38,611 nucleotides of DNA from assembly GCA_937894465.1 (NCBI GenBank), contig CALCRE010000068.1, positions 1 to 38,611 of the forward strand. The letters are read 5' to 3'. Positions 9,294 through 17,650 of the stretch are shown piece after piece. This stretch comes from an uncultured Clostridia bacterium (GTDB lineage Bacteria > Bacillota > Clostridia > JAAYHZ01). Position numbers and translations under genes: made by a program. Position 1 is the first letter of the stretch. Each line of letters starts with the position of its first letter. The notes beneath the pieces were generated by a model. The model saw only the letters and a program-made list of their open reading frames with translations, did not search any database and was not told the DNA's origin.

Positions 9294-11141
9294 ATGAAGA
9301 AGGTTTTATGTATTATATTGGTGCTCTCAATTCTCTTTGCTGTTTCAGCTTGCAGCGGTGATACCACAGGAGAAACAGGTGAAACATCCGGTGCAACAAC
9401 AACGGTAACAACCAAAGCGACCACAACAGCTGTTACAACCACAGAAAAAGTTGAAGAGAATCCTTTTGAGGAGCATATGGAGATCACATGGTTGACTCAA
9501 TATGGAGAAAGACATATAGATGGAAGATGGGATGAAGCTGAACTTGAAGAATTATTCAATGTGGACATACAAGTATGGCCACAGGATTCTTTGAAAGCCG
9601 ACCAAATGGCAGCATTGATTGCAGCCGGGGATATTGCGGATTTCTTTTTCGCACCCGGAGCACCAAGACAGCCTCATGAAATGTACAATGAGAAATTAAC
9701 CAGATCCGTTTCTTTGGATGCCATGAAAAAGTACCTGCCCGGTCAATACCGACTGATGGAAGCTATGCCCATCGGGTTTACATATAACTTGGTTCCGGGT
9801 TCAACAGATGAATATTTAGGATTAACACATATCGGTATGAGTTCAGCACAATACTTTTATGAAGCGGTATGTGTGAATTTGGATTGGTTGGAAGCAATCG
9901 GGAAAGAGCCGGATATGAGCAACTTCAAACCCGTAAAACAGACCACTGAAGGTTTTGAGTATTTGGATGATCAGATCTTTGTTGGGGAAATGGATTATCC
10001 ATTCGATGATTTGAATGAAATTATGCGTGCGTTCTCAGAAGATGATCCGGACGGAAACGGTGTGGATGATACATACGGTATGGTATACTTACCGGAGTCC
10101 GCATGGACCAACTTGATCCAAGAAGGTCTTTTCGGATTTGTACAAGATGGGAACTACCTCTATAAAGATTTGGAAACTGGTAACACTGTTCCTAAATATG
10201 CCTATACAGGCTACAGAGATTATTTGGAATGGATTTCTACCCAGATTACAAAAGGATATATGCACAAGCTTCCCGGAGAACAATCATGGCGTTTAGAGTA
10301 TAACGCTTTGACATCATTGAACAAGGTGGGAATCATGCAAGTCCATCGTAATGCGTACATAATGCCTTCCAATGAAACCTATGCTGTTCAACCGCCCATA
10401 AACATATTGATGAACAGCGATGAAAATGCAAGATTCATCGTTGGTATTTTGTTCCAAGGCCCTAAAGGAAATGCTACCAGCGCGACATATGCAATTGATT
10501 CATACGGTGTTGGCAAAAACAGGGTGGATATGTTTGGTGCCCAGGTTTCAGATGAAAAGATGGCAAGAATATTGCAGATCTTGGAATATACTACCTATAG
10601 TAATGAAGACAACTATCTAAAATTCAAGAGCGGTCTGGAAGGTGTTCATTGGAGATGGGAAGGAGAACCCTACCTAAGTAATAGGATCACTACACCGGAA
10701 GCGGACTTGGATCCAAAATACAGAGGATGGCCTTCAACATTCAGCTTATGGGTTACTTTCTCAGATGCGGATAATGCGGTTATGATCGCTGAAGAATCCG
10801 GTTATTGGGATTTCCCCAAATATGCATATGCAAACAATCTTTATGAAAAATATGCGTGCATACCGGAAAAATATATCAATGCGGTGTATATGGGTCAAGA
10901 ATTATTTGACAAGTACACTGAAACACATGCTGAATTATGGCCTGCGATATCACCTATTGTAAATGATTTTAAGAACCGTGCTCTTAAAGGTAGCATTGCT
11001 AACTTTAATACAGAGTGGGCGCAGTATATTGACCAGATTTATGCAGCAGGACTTGAAGAGTTGATTGAAGACTTCTACAACAATCCTGATTACAAGCAAT
11101 ATGATCCGGGCGATAAGTTTAAAATTAGGGGAAGAATCTAA
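9294..11141 (+). CDS. Extracellular sugar-binding lipoprotein B (paralogue of A)
   Basis: The 615-residue protein starts with a lipoprotein signal (MKKVLCIILVLSILFAVSAC, Cys 20) and a Thr-rich linker to about residue 55. From ENPFEE onward it is collinear with binding protein A (shared blocks include MPIGFTYNLVPG, EDDPDGNGVDDTYGM, GYRDYLEW-like and FNTEW). It should bind an extracellular glycan fragment for an ABC importer whose membrane parts are not in this window. The start at 9294 is supported by AAGGAG at 9282-9287 with 6-nt spacing; the upstream in-frame ATG at 9228 lacks such a site. A and B may bind different sizes or forms of one glycan. Confidence 0.88.
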   Translation: MKKVLCIILVLSILFAVSACSGDTTGETGETSGATTTVTTKATTTAVTTTEKVEENPFEEHMEITWLTQYGERHIDGRWDEAELEELFNVDIQVWPQDSLKADQMAALIAAGDIADFFFAPGAPRQPHEMYNEKLTRSVSLDAMKKYLPGQYRLMEAMPIGFTYNLVPGSTDEYLGLTHIGMSSAQYFYEAVCVNLDWLEAIGKEPDMSNFKPVKQTTEGFEYLDDQIFVGEMDYPFDDLNEIMRAFSEDDPDGNGVDDTYGMVYLPESAWTNLIQEGLFGFVQDGNYLYKDLETGNTVPKYAYTGYRDYLEWISTQITKGYMHKLPGEQSWRLEYNALTSLNKVGIMQVHRNAYIMPSNETYAVQPPINILMNSDENARFIVGILFQGPKGNATSATYAIDSYGVGKNRVDMFGAQVSDEKMARILQILEYTTYSNEDNYLKFKSGLEGVHWRWEGEPYLSNRITTPEADLDPKYRGWPSTFSLWVTFSDADNAVMIAEESGYWDFPKYAYANNLYEKYACIPEKYINAVYMGQELFDKYTETHAELWPAISPIVNDFKNRALKGSIANFNTEWAQYIDQIYAAGLEELIEDFYNNPDYKQYDPGDKFKIRGRI

Positions 11142-11192
11142 AATCAGGTGTAAAAACACATGAAAAATAAAAAAAGAAATTTCTGATAGCAG

Positions 11193-11227
11193 AACAGTCC
11201 TTCCTTTATTGGAGGGGCTGTTTTTTG
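11193..11227 (+). terminator. Intrinsic terminator after binding protein B
   Basis: A 12-bp stem with wobbles (11193-11204 with 11211-11222) closes a TTTATT loop and runs into six T residues. Confidence 0.88.
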
Positions 11228-11293
11228 TTTTGAAAAGAATTGTAATAGGCAAAAGATAACAATGTGAACATTATTATTGACAAGTATAGTAAA

Positions 11294-11327
11294 GAAAAAG
11301 GCCAATTGTTTCAAATGCACTTGACCT
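11294..11327 (-). terminator. Probable terminator of the GHL10-like gene
   Basis: Read on the minus strand, AGGTCAA (11327-11321) pairs with TTGGCCT (11305-11299, one G-U pair) and is followed by TTTTTC. An AT-only hairpin at about 11334-11355 lies between it and the stop codon and may add to it. Confidence 0.6.
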
Positions 11328-11368
11328 CTCTCTATAAAAAACAATTTTGTTTTTAGTGCCTTGGATTA

Positions 11369-12874
11369 TTACCTTAATCTAACTTGCACCAAGGCATCTA
11401 ATAAGGTTACGTCCTCTCTGGAGGGGTTGTGCATAAATATGATGTTGGTGCCTGCCTTGATAAGCTTTTCATCAATTTTAAATGTTGCTGTGTTGCCTTC
11501 AGTGTTGTCAAGGGAAAAACATTCCCCGTTAAAAAATACATTTACTTCTTTAGGGAAGCTTTCTTTAAAGAACAGCTTCAGTGTATAAGTTTTCGGTTGA
11601 CAACCCAATGCATCATTTCCCATCTCCATGAATGTGTAGTCCTTGTTGTCGGCTTTGATCACAATAGGATGATGTGGATTCAAAACTGGAATGTTGATGT
11701 ATTTATTATGAGGGAAACAGGATCCTGCCACTGCACCGACGCCACGGATACTGACAAAGTAGTCTTTATCGTAATCGGCATACAGAGTCGGATTGTTGAG
11801 GGGTTCATGGATACATGAAATTAAATTGTCCCTGTTCAATCCACTGTTGTTAAATATGAAAACACCGTCTGCTCCTGAATTCAATATATTCATAACCCGA
11901 CCACGGAAGGCTTTCAATGTGTGTCTGCTTTTTCTTGCATTTTCATCTCTGACTCTGCTTTCGTCCAAGGAAGGGTATACCGGTATGTTGTATCGATGTC
12001 CTAATGCCACACTGTACTCCCAATGATTCAATTGTAAATAACTGCTTGTTACCAACAAGTCCACAAGACCTTCTTTAAGCCATTTTTCTATATCTAGCCC
12101 GATGGTTTTACAAAAAGGTACGGAATCCGGAACACGGACAGCCATTAAGAAGGGACGATTTCGCTTGCGTCCCAATTCATCTGCCAGCATGTTAACGTTT
12201 CTTACCAACTCGGTCATGATACCTAATTGCGCTTGTGTGGCAGGAGTACCGTAAGCAGGTTCTTTGAAGAATACGGGATGCCTGAAAAAGTCCAATAAAA
12301 TACCGTCCACGTTATAGTTTTCCATCACTTCTCGGAAGGAATCCAAAACAAGTTGCCTTACTTTTTCTTTTTCGAAGTCGGCTGCAGTTCCTGCACCATA
12401 AGGCGGTCGGTCTCCATATGTGGCAATCATGCAATCGGGGCTGTCCAATTTGAATTGATTGGATTGATACATGGTTTTACTGTATTCCGCCCCATGATTA
12501 TCATGAACATCATTCATCCTCATAGTCCAAAAGATCTCGATATTGTTTGTATTGCAGTATTGAGTCATGATTTTCAAACAATCGGTTCCTTGATCGATGA
12601 ATTCTTGGGTTTTATTGTTTTTGAATATAATATCCTTTGTGTTGAAAATGCTTCCTACTTTTGTATTATGGGTATACACACCCAGTCCGGATGACCATGT
12701 GCAGTAGAAATAGGTGTCTACCTTAGAATCGGAAAGGTAGAGTGTCCTTTGTTTAAGTAACTCCTTCGGATCGGCTGTGGAGCATTCGTAAACCGTGTCA
12801 CAACCGTCATTTTCCAATAATACTCTTCGGGTTTTGTTCCTTGCATTTTGTTTTAAAACTTCAAAATCCGGCAT
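11369..12874 (-). CDS. GHL10-like putative glycoside hydrolase (TIM barrel)
   Basis: The 501-residue protein looks like the glycosyl-hydrolase-like 10 group (COG1649-type TIM barrels). Visible segments include the strand-like FWTMRMND, a NVDGILLDFFRHP motif (about 190-203) in the position where these barrels carry an acidic active-site residue, and later barrel strands such as DLLVTSSYLQL. The last ~100 residues resemble a small beta-sandwich. There is no signal peptide, so it is predicted to be cytoplasmic like the lyase-like proteins beside it. The start has AAGGAGG (minus strand, 12889-12883) 8 nt upstream. It is convergent with the binding-protein gene. The reaction and substrate are not predictable from sequence; placement suggests a role in the same glycan pathway. 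Confidence 0.65.
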   Translation of the reverse strand: MPDFEVLKQNARNKTRRVLLENDGCDTVYECSTADPKELLKQRTLYLSDSKVDTYFYCTWSSGLGVYTHNTKVGSIFNTKDIIFKNNKTQEFIDQGTDCLKIMTQYCNTNNIEIFWTMRMNDVHDNHGAEYSKTMYQSNQFKLDSPDCMIATYGDRPPYGAGTAADFEKEKVRQLVLDSFREVMENYNVDGILLDFFRHPVFFKEPAYGTPATQAQLGIMTELVRNVNMLADELGRKRNRPFLMAVRVPDSVPFCKTIGLDIEKWLKEGLVDLLVTSSYLQLNHWEYSVALGHRYNIPVYPSLDESRVRDENARKSRHTLKAFRGRVMNILNSGADGVFIFNNSGLNRDNLISCIHEPLNNPTLYADYDKDYFVSIRGVGAVAGSCFPHNKYINIPVLNPHHPIVIKADNKDYTFMEMGNDALGCQPKTYTLKLFFKESFPKEVNVFFNGECFSLDNTEGNTATFKIDEKLIKAGTNIIFMHNPSREDVTLLDALVQVRLR

Positions 12875-12900
12875 GTTATGATCCTCCTTGAGTAAGGTTT

Positions 12901-12926
12901 GTCCAAGTTATGTCCAAATTATACCA
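12901..12926 (-). promoter_or_regulatory. Extended -10 promoter with TTGGAC repeats, GHL10-like gene
   Basis: On the minus strand TGGTATAAT (12926-12918) is a consensus extended -10 element. Immediately downstream, TTGGAC occurs twice 11 bp apart (12917-12912 and 12906-12901), overlapping the expected start of transcription. TTGGAC is also the right half-site of the palindrome at 2097-2114, so the same regulator might act here. Confidence 0.5.
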
Positions 12927-12966
12927 TAAATAGATTTTCTGTGTGGTATCAAAAAATAAATAGTTA

Positions 12967-12975
12967 TGATATACT
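12967..12975 (+). promoter_or_regulatory. Extended -10 promoter of the ABC-F gene
   Basis: TGATATACT (TG-N-TATACT) lies about 70 nt before the ABC-F start codon. No clear -35 element is present, as is usual for extended -10 promoters. Confidence 0.4.
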
Positions 12976-13045
12976 CATGGCTTGTTATGCGAATATTTAT
13001 GGTTTAATTTAACAAAAATAATATGGATTGAATATCGAGGGACAA

Positions 13046-13504
13046 ATGATTACTGTATCTAATTTAGGCTTGAATTTTAGCGGAACGAATTTATTTTCCA
13101 ATGCGGATCTTAAATTCACTCCGGGAAATTGTTATGGAATAATCGGAGCAAACGGTTCCGGAAAATCCACATTTTTAAGGATCCTCTCCGGTGAATTAGA
13201 ACCGACTTCGGGAGAAGTGATTGTTGCGGAAAAAACACGTATATCTGTTTTGAAGCAAGATCATTATGCATATGATTCTTATACGGTTCTAGACGCCATC
13301 ATCATGGGAAACCCTCGATTATATGAAGTTATGGTACAAAAGGATGCCTTGTATGCCCAAGAGGATGTTTCCGAGGAGGACGGCATTTTATTAGGAGAGC
13401 TTGAATATGAATTTGCAGAATTAAACGGTTGGGAAGCAGAGTCTGAGGCCTCAAAATTACTAAGCGGTCTAGGGATGGACATTAGCATGCTGTATCTCAA
13501 ATGA
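13046..13504 (+). CDS. ABC-F ATPase, N-terminal part (split by frame change)
   Basis: This 152-residue product is the first half of nucleotide-binding domain 1 of a YkpA/YbiT-type ABC-F protein, a soluble ribosome-associated ATPase. Walker A is intact (GANGSGKST, about residues 34-42). It stops with TGA at 13502-13504 just where the signature region should start. The rest continues in another frame from an ATG at 13501, the two overlapping as ATGA. Joining the frames gives a continuous ABC-F protein of about 534 residues, with the usual M-S-D-L stretch directly after the break. One lost A in the A-run at 13499-13501 would explain the split. The start at 13046 is preferred (GAGGG 4 nt upstream, family-typical MITVSNL start) over the TTG at 13028. 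Confidence 0.75.
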   Translation: MITVSNLGLNFSGTNLFSNADLKFTPGNCYGIIGANGSGKSTFLRILSGELEPTSGEVIVAEKTRISVLKQDHYAYDSYTVLDAIIMGNPRLYEVMVQKDALYAQEDVSEEDGILLGELEYEFAELNGWEAESEASKLLSGLGMDISMLYLK

Positions 13505-14649
13505 GTGATCTTGATGGAAAATACAAGGTCAAGGTTTTACTTGCGCAAGCTCTTTTTGGTTCTCCGGACATCTTATTACTTGATGAACCTACAAACCATT
13601 TGGATCTATTATCCATAGAATGGCTTGAGGATTTTCTTTTGGAGTTTCCCGGAACTGTTCTGGTTGTATCCCATGACAGGCACTTTCTGAACACTGTTTG
13701 TACCCATATTGTGGATATTGATTTTTCAAAGATTCAAGTTTATATAGGCAATTATGACTTTTGGTATGATTCGAGCCAATTGATTCAAAAAATGAAGCGG
13801 GATCAGAATAAAAAGATGGAAGATCGGGCGAAGGAGCTACAAAGTTTTATCGCCAGGTTCTCCGCCAATAAATCCAAAGCGCGTCAAGCTACATCCAGGA
13901 AAAAGCTACTGGAAAAATTAACATTTAATGATATGCCTGCATCGTCAAGGAAATATCCGTACATCGGTTTTCAACCGGATCGGGAACCCGGAAAAGAAAT
14001 TTTGTCTGTAGACGGTATTAGCAAATCCATAAACGGACAACAGATTTTAAACAATATATCTTTCAGAATGAATAAAGGTGATAAAATCGCTTTTGTAGGT
14101 GAAAATGAAACGGCGATCACAACATTGTTCAAAATTTTGATGGAAGAGATGGAACCTGATTCCGGGTCATTCAAATGGGGAGTAAGCATAACAAGATCAT
14201 ATTTACCAAAGGATAACTCTTCCTATTTCAATGATTGCGATCTTAGCATCTTAAGATGGTTGGAGCAATATTCAAAGGATGTGACCGAGACCTATTTGAG
14301 AGGGTTCTTAGGACGAATGCTGTTTTCAGGTGATGATGTCTGGAAGCCTGTCCGTGTGCTGTCCGGGGGAGAAAAGATGCGTTGTATGTTCTCACGTATG
14401 ATGATGTTCGGATCCAATGCATTAGTTGTAGATCAACCTACCACTCATTTGGATTTAGAATCAATAACAGCGGTGAATAATGGGCTTGCGGAATACAAAG
14501 GAGTACTTCTTTTTTCTTCACATGATTATCAATTCATTCAGACCATTGCAAACAGAATCATTGAAATCAAGAATGATGCAATCATTGATATGACTTGTTC
14601 ATTTGATGAGTACGTAGCATTACAAAGACAACAAAATGAATTAAAATAA
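13501..14649 (+). CDS. ABC-F ATPase, C-terminal part (split by frame change)
   Basis: This 382-residue product carries the rest of domain 1, with a degenerate signature (LDGKYKVKVLLAQAL) and intact Walker B (LLLDEPTNHLD). It continues through the inter-domain linker (FIARFSANKSKARQATSRKK) and domain 2. Domain 2 has LSGGEKMR as signature but an altered Walker A (GENETAITT lacks the Gly-Lys of GxGKT), and its Walker B ends in VVDQPTTHLD, with Gln for the usual catalytic Glu. Some degeneracy of domain 2 is, as far as I recall, typical of the YkpA/YbiT subfamily. Its ATG overlaps the stop of the upstream part (ATGA), so coupled translation into two polypeptides is possible, but a frameshifted gene or sequencing error is simpler. 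Confidence 0.75.
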   Translation: MSDLDGKYKVKVLLAQALFGSPDILLLDEPTNHLDLLSIEWLEDFLLEFPGTVLVVSHDRHFLNTVCTHIVDIDFSKIQVYIGNYDFWYDSSQLIQKMKRDQNKKMEDRAKELQSFIARFSANKSKARQATSRKKLLEKLTFNDMPASSRKYPYIGFQPDREPGKEILSVDGISKSINGQQILNNISFRMNKGDKIAFVGENETAITTLFKILMEEMEPDSGSFKWGVSITRSYLPKDNSSYFNDCDLSILRWLEQYSKDVTETYLRGFLGRMLFSGDDVWKPVRVLSGGEKMRCMFSRMMMFGSNALVVDQPTTHLDLESITAVNNGLAEYKGVLLFSSHDYQFIQTIANRIIEIKNDAIIDMTCSFDEYVALQRQQNELK

Positions 14650-14698
14650 TATATTGTTTTAAAATATTTTCAATATTACTGGTACATTCATAGTTGCT

Positions 14699-14854
14699 TA
14701 TGATAATATAGTCAAGTTGTTTAATTAAAACTATAACGGCTGCTTGAAGCCATTCATTATACAAATAAAAAGTGTACTATTTGGATATTTTATTAGTAGC
14801 AGTAAAAGAAATTGTTTCATTGAGCAAAAAAAACAGGAAAGAGAGCACGATTTA
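14699..14854 (+). promoter_or_regulatory. Possible promoter and long leader of the DEAD-box helicase gene
   Basis: TATGAT at 14699-14704 could be a -10 element. If so the transcript has a leader of about 145 nt containing a small GGCT/AGCC hairpin near 14740. Long leaders are common on cold-inducible helicase genes. The -35 match is poor, so this is tentative. Confidence 0.25.
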
Positions 14855-16450
14855 ATGATAGAAGATATCAAATCATTTAAGGATTTCGGATTGTCCGAAA
14901 AAATATTAGCTGCAGTGGATGATATGGGGTTTGAAGAACCTACCCGTATTCAATCCCAAACCATTCCGTTGATTATGGAAGGAAAGGATATCACCGGTCA
15001 TTCACAAACAGGTACCGGGAAAACCGCTGCTTTTGCGTTGCCGGCATTAGAGATGATCGATACGAATATAAACAAAGTTCAAGTCCTCATATTATGTCCG
15101 ACAAGAGAATTAGCCATACAAGGATCCGATGAAGTTAAAAAGTTCAGTAAATATCTACCGGATATAAAAGCAGTGCCTATTTACGGCGGTCAATCCATGG
15201 AACAACAGTTCAAAGCATTAAGGCAAGGTGTTCATATTGTGATCGGCACACCCGGAAGAGTGATGGATCATATGCGTAGAAAAACCTTGAAGCTTGATCA
15301 AGTCAGATTGGTAGTTTTAGATGAAGCCGATGAAATGTTAAACATCGGATTCCGGGAGGATATGGAGATAATTCTGCAAGAAACACCGGAAGCCCGACAA
15401 ACCGTCTTGTTTTCTGCAACCATGCCTGCAGAAATTCTTCGCATATCCAAGGAGTATCAAAAGTCACCGGTATCTGTCAGTGTTGTCCACAAGCAACTAA
15501 CCGTACCGAATATTACTCAATACTATTTGGAAACAACTAAATCCAAAAAGACCGAATTGTTATGCCGATTGATCGACATCTATACACCACAATTATCTTT
15601 GGTGTTTTGTAACACTAAAAAAATGGTGGATGAAGTGACTTCGCAACTTCAATCGAGAGGTTACTTCGCTGATGCATTGCATGGAGATTTGAGACAATCG
15701 GTACGTAGTAAGATCATTGAAGCGTTCAGGAAAGGGAAAACCGAGATTCTAGTGGCTACCGACGTGGCTGCAAGAGGTCTTGACATTGAGCATGTAGAAG
15801 CGGTGTTTAACTATGACTTGCCACAAGATGACGAGTATTATGTCCATAGAATCGGGAGAACCGGAAGAGCGGGCAAAACAGGTAAGTCATTTACATTTAT
15901 CAATGGCAGGGGACAGATGTACGCCATTAAGAACTTGCAAAAGTTCACCAACACTAAGATTGCTCCTCATCCCATACCGACATTACAAGAAATTGAGGAG
16001 AATAAAACCAATCGATTTTTCAATGAATTATCCGGCATTATTGAAAATGACGAGCATTTAAAACATATGAATGCCATTGAAACATTCATGGAAAAGTATG
16101 ACTACTCAGCTATGGAGGTAGGTGCCGCATTGATGAAGATGTTACAAAAGGATAAGGTTGTCAATGAGGAAATCGACATGGAAGATTTTGAAGATACCGG
16201 AGCTGAACCCGGAATGGTTCGCTTATTCATGAATGTCGGGAAAAAAGATAAGGTAAAACCGCAGAACATTGTCGGCGCCATAGCAAATGAAGCGGGAATC
16301 AAGGGAACCATGGTGGGTGCCATTGATATTTATGATAAGTTTACATTTGTTGAAGTACCCAAGGATCAGGCAAAGCATGTCATAGACGCCATCAACAATA
16401 CAAAGATCAAGGGAAGAGCAGTGAATGCGGAACCTGCTAAGAAGAGATAA
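14855..16450 (+). CDS. DEAD-box RNA helicase with DbpA-type RNA-binding domain
   Basis: The 531-residue protein contains the complete helicase core: Q motif (GFEEPTRIQ), motif I (SQTGTGKTAAF, about 50-60), Ia (PTRELAIQ), Ib (TPGRVMDH), II (DEADEML), III (SATMP), IV (LVFCNTKK), V (ARGLDIEHV) and VI (HRIGRTGRAG). The C-terminal ~75 residues (from GMVRLFMNVG, through VGAIDIYDKFTFVEVP) match the DbpA/CsdA RNA-binding domain. It should unwind structured RNA in ribosome assembly, RNA decay or cold adaptation. Both CshA and DeaD are used as names in Firmicutes and I cannot choose. The start at 14855 is chosen because the family N terminus (F-x-D-F-G-L-S) begins there and an AGGAAAGAG site precedes it; the longer frame from 14744 would add an unrelated 37 residues. 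Confidence 0.93.
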   Translation: MIEDIKSFKDFGLSEKILAAVDDMGFEEPTRIQSQTIPLIMEGKDITGHSQTGTGKTAAFALPALEMIDTNINKVQVLILCPTRELAIQGSDEVKKFSKYLPDIKAVPIYGGQSMEQQFKALRQGVHIVIGTPGRVMDHMRRKTLKLDQVRLVVLDEADEMLNIGFREDMEIILQETPEARQTVLFSATMPAEILRISKEYQKSPVSVSVVHKQLTVPNITQYYLETTKSKKTELLCRLIDIYTPQLSLVFCNTKKMVDEVTSQLQSRGYFADALHGDLRQSVRSKIIEAFRKGKTEILVATDVAARGLDIEHVEAVFNYDLPQDDEYYVHRIGRTGRAGKTGKSFTFINGRGQMYAIKNLQKFTNTKIAPHPIPTLQEIEENKTNRFFNELSGIIENDEHLKHMNAIETFMEKYDYSAMEVGAALMKMLQKDKVVNEEIDMEDFEDTGAEPGMVRLFMNVGKKDKVKPQNIVGAIANEAGIKGTMVGAIDIYDKFTFVEVPKDQAKHVIDAINNTKIKGRAVNAEPAKKR

Positions 16451-16466
16451 TAAAGAGACGTTTAAA

Positions 16467-16494
16467 AAGATCCCGATTGGAAAATCGGGATCTT
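16467..16494. terminator. Bidirectional terminator between helicase and tyrA
   Basis: A perfect 12-bp stem (AAGATCCCGATT arm, 16467-16478 with 16483-16494) closes a GGAA tetraloop. It is followed by ATTTATTTA on the plus strand and by a run of five T on the minus strand, so it can end both convergent transcripts. Confidence 0.9.
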
Positions 16495-16519
16495 ATTTAT
16501 TTACTTACTTACTTAATAT

Positions 16520-17650
16520 TTACTTGTTTTCTTTCGGATGAACTGTGTAATTCCTTTTCTTTAGTACTTGGTACGCGTGATTCATGCTTTCTAAGCTGTA
16601 GAATTCTATTCTTAGAGCACCCTCAAAACCCTCCCGGTTGTTGACAATCCCAATGTTCTTTATACTGATATCCTCCTTTGCCAGAAGTGTGGCGATATGA
16701 GCAATCATACCCGGTCGATCTTCCACACTGACGCTAAATTCAAATACAGGTTGTATGACACCGGTTGTCCGAAATTCGAAGGAATCCCTGTATTGCTTTG
16801 CTTGGGTAAAAAACTTGTGAATGAGTTCATCTTCATTTGCTTTCAAATGCTCTCGAAAACTTGCCAACTCACACTCAAAAGCATGTAGCAATTGCAATAT
16901 ATGTTCTTTATTCGATATGCTGATGTCCGTCCATATTTCCGGGGAGGAGGAGGCAATTCGTGTGATATCTCGAAAACCTCCGGCTGCAAGGGTATGCATC
17001 AGTTTGTTCGAAAGGTCGTTCTTGAGTACTGTATTCACCAGAGAGCTTGCAATCACATGAGGCACATGGCTGATGGCAGCGGTGACATAGTCATGAGTAT
17101 CAGGCTTAATGACAATCACCAAGGCGCCGATGGACTTTAATAAATTTGTTAACAGTTGTATGGAAAAAGAGTCTGCATTTCGGGATGGAGTGATTAAGTA
17201 ATAAGCATTTTCCAAGAGGATGTCTATGGAATATTCAAATCCCTTTTTCTCTGAACCGGTCATAGGATGCCCTCCGATAAAGGGATATTCAAGGTGCAAA
17301 CGGTCGACTTGTTCCACGATTTCCCCTTTTGTGCTCCCGATATCCGTCAGAATACATCCTTGTTTTAAATGGCCTTGCAGTTTTTGGATCACCGGGATGA
17401 CCGTGTGAACCGGGGTGCAGATAAACACAATGTCACAAGATTCAAATGTGCCGGTAGAAAGGCCTTCGGGAAGTAATTCGTCGGCACCGGGTAGTTGGGC
17501 GACGTAATCAATTATTTTTTCCTCGAATGCTTGCATTGACACACTGACGTCCTTGTCATAGGCGGTTATCTTATGATCAGGGCATTTCTTTTTTATTCCT
17601 TTGGCTAAGGATCCGCCCATGAATCCTAAACCGACCAACCCGACCTGCAT
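16520..17650 (-). CDS. tyrA: Prephenate dehydrogenase with ACT domain
   Basis: The 376-residue protein begins with a Rossmann NAD-binding motif (GLVGLGFMGGS) and contains family blocks CTPVHTVIPVI, DIGSTKGEIV and FIGGHPMTGSEKKG. It oxidatively decarboxylates prephenate to 4-hydroxyphenylpyruvate in tyrosine synthesis. The last ~75 residues (FSVSVEDRPGMIAHIATLLA onward) form an ACT domain, suggesting feedback control by an aromatic amino acid. Its start codon overlaps the stop of the upstream aroF gene by one base (TAATG on the minus strand), so the two are translationally coupled. Confidence 0.93.
   Translation of the reverse strand: MQVGLVGLGFMGGSLAKGIKKKCPDHKITAYDKDVSVSMQAFEEKIIDYVAQLPGADELLPEGLSTGTFESCDIVFICTPVHTVIPVIQKLQGHLKQGCILTDIGSTKGEIVEQVDRLHLEYPFIGGHPMTGSEKKGFEYSIDILLENAYYLITPSRNADSFSIQLLTNLLKSIGALVIVIKPDTHDYVTAAISHVPHVIASSLVNTVLKNDLSNKLMHTLAAGGFRDITRIASSSPEIWTDISISNKEHILQLLHAFECELASFREHLKANEDELIHKFFTQAKQYRDSFEFRTTGVIQPVFEFSVSVEDRPGMIAHIATLLAKEDISIKNIGIVNNREGFEGALRIEFYSLESMNHAYQVLKKRNYTVHPKENK

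Noticed and set aside
13490..13504. Programmed -1 ribosomal frameshift in the ABC-F gene
   Set aside because: There is no X-XXY-YYZ slippery heptamer or following hairpin; a lost base in the A-run is simpler.
14744..14854. Longer N terminus for the DEAD-box helicase
   Set aside because: The extra 37 residues are unrelated to the family and there is no ribosome binding site at 14744.
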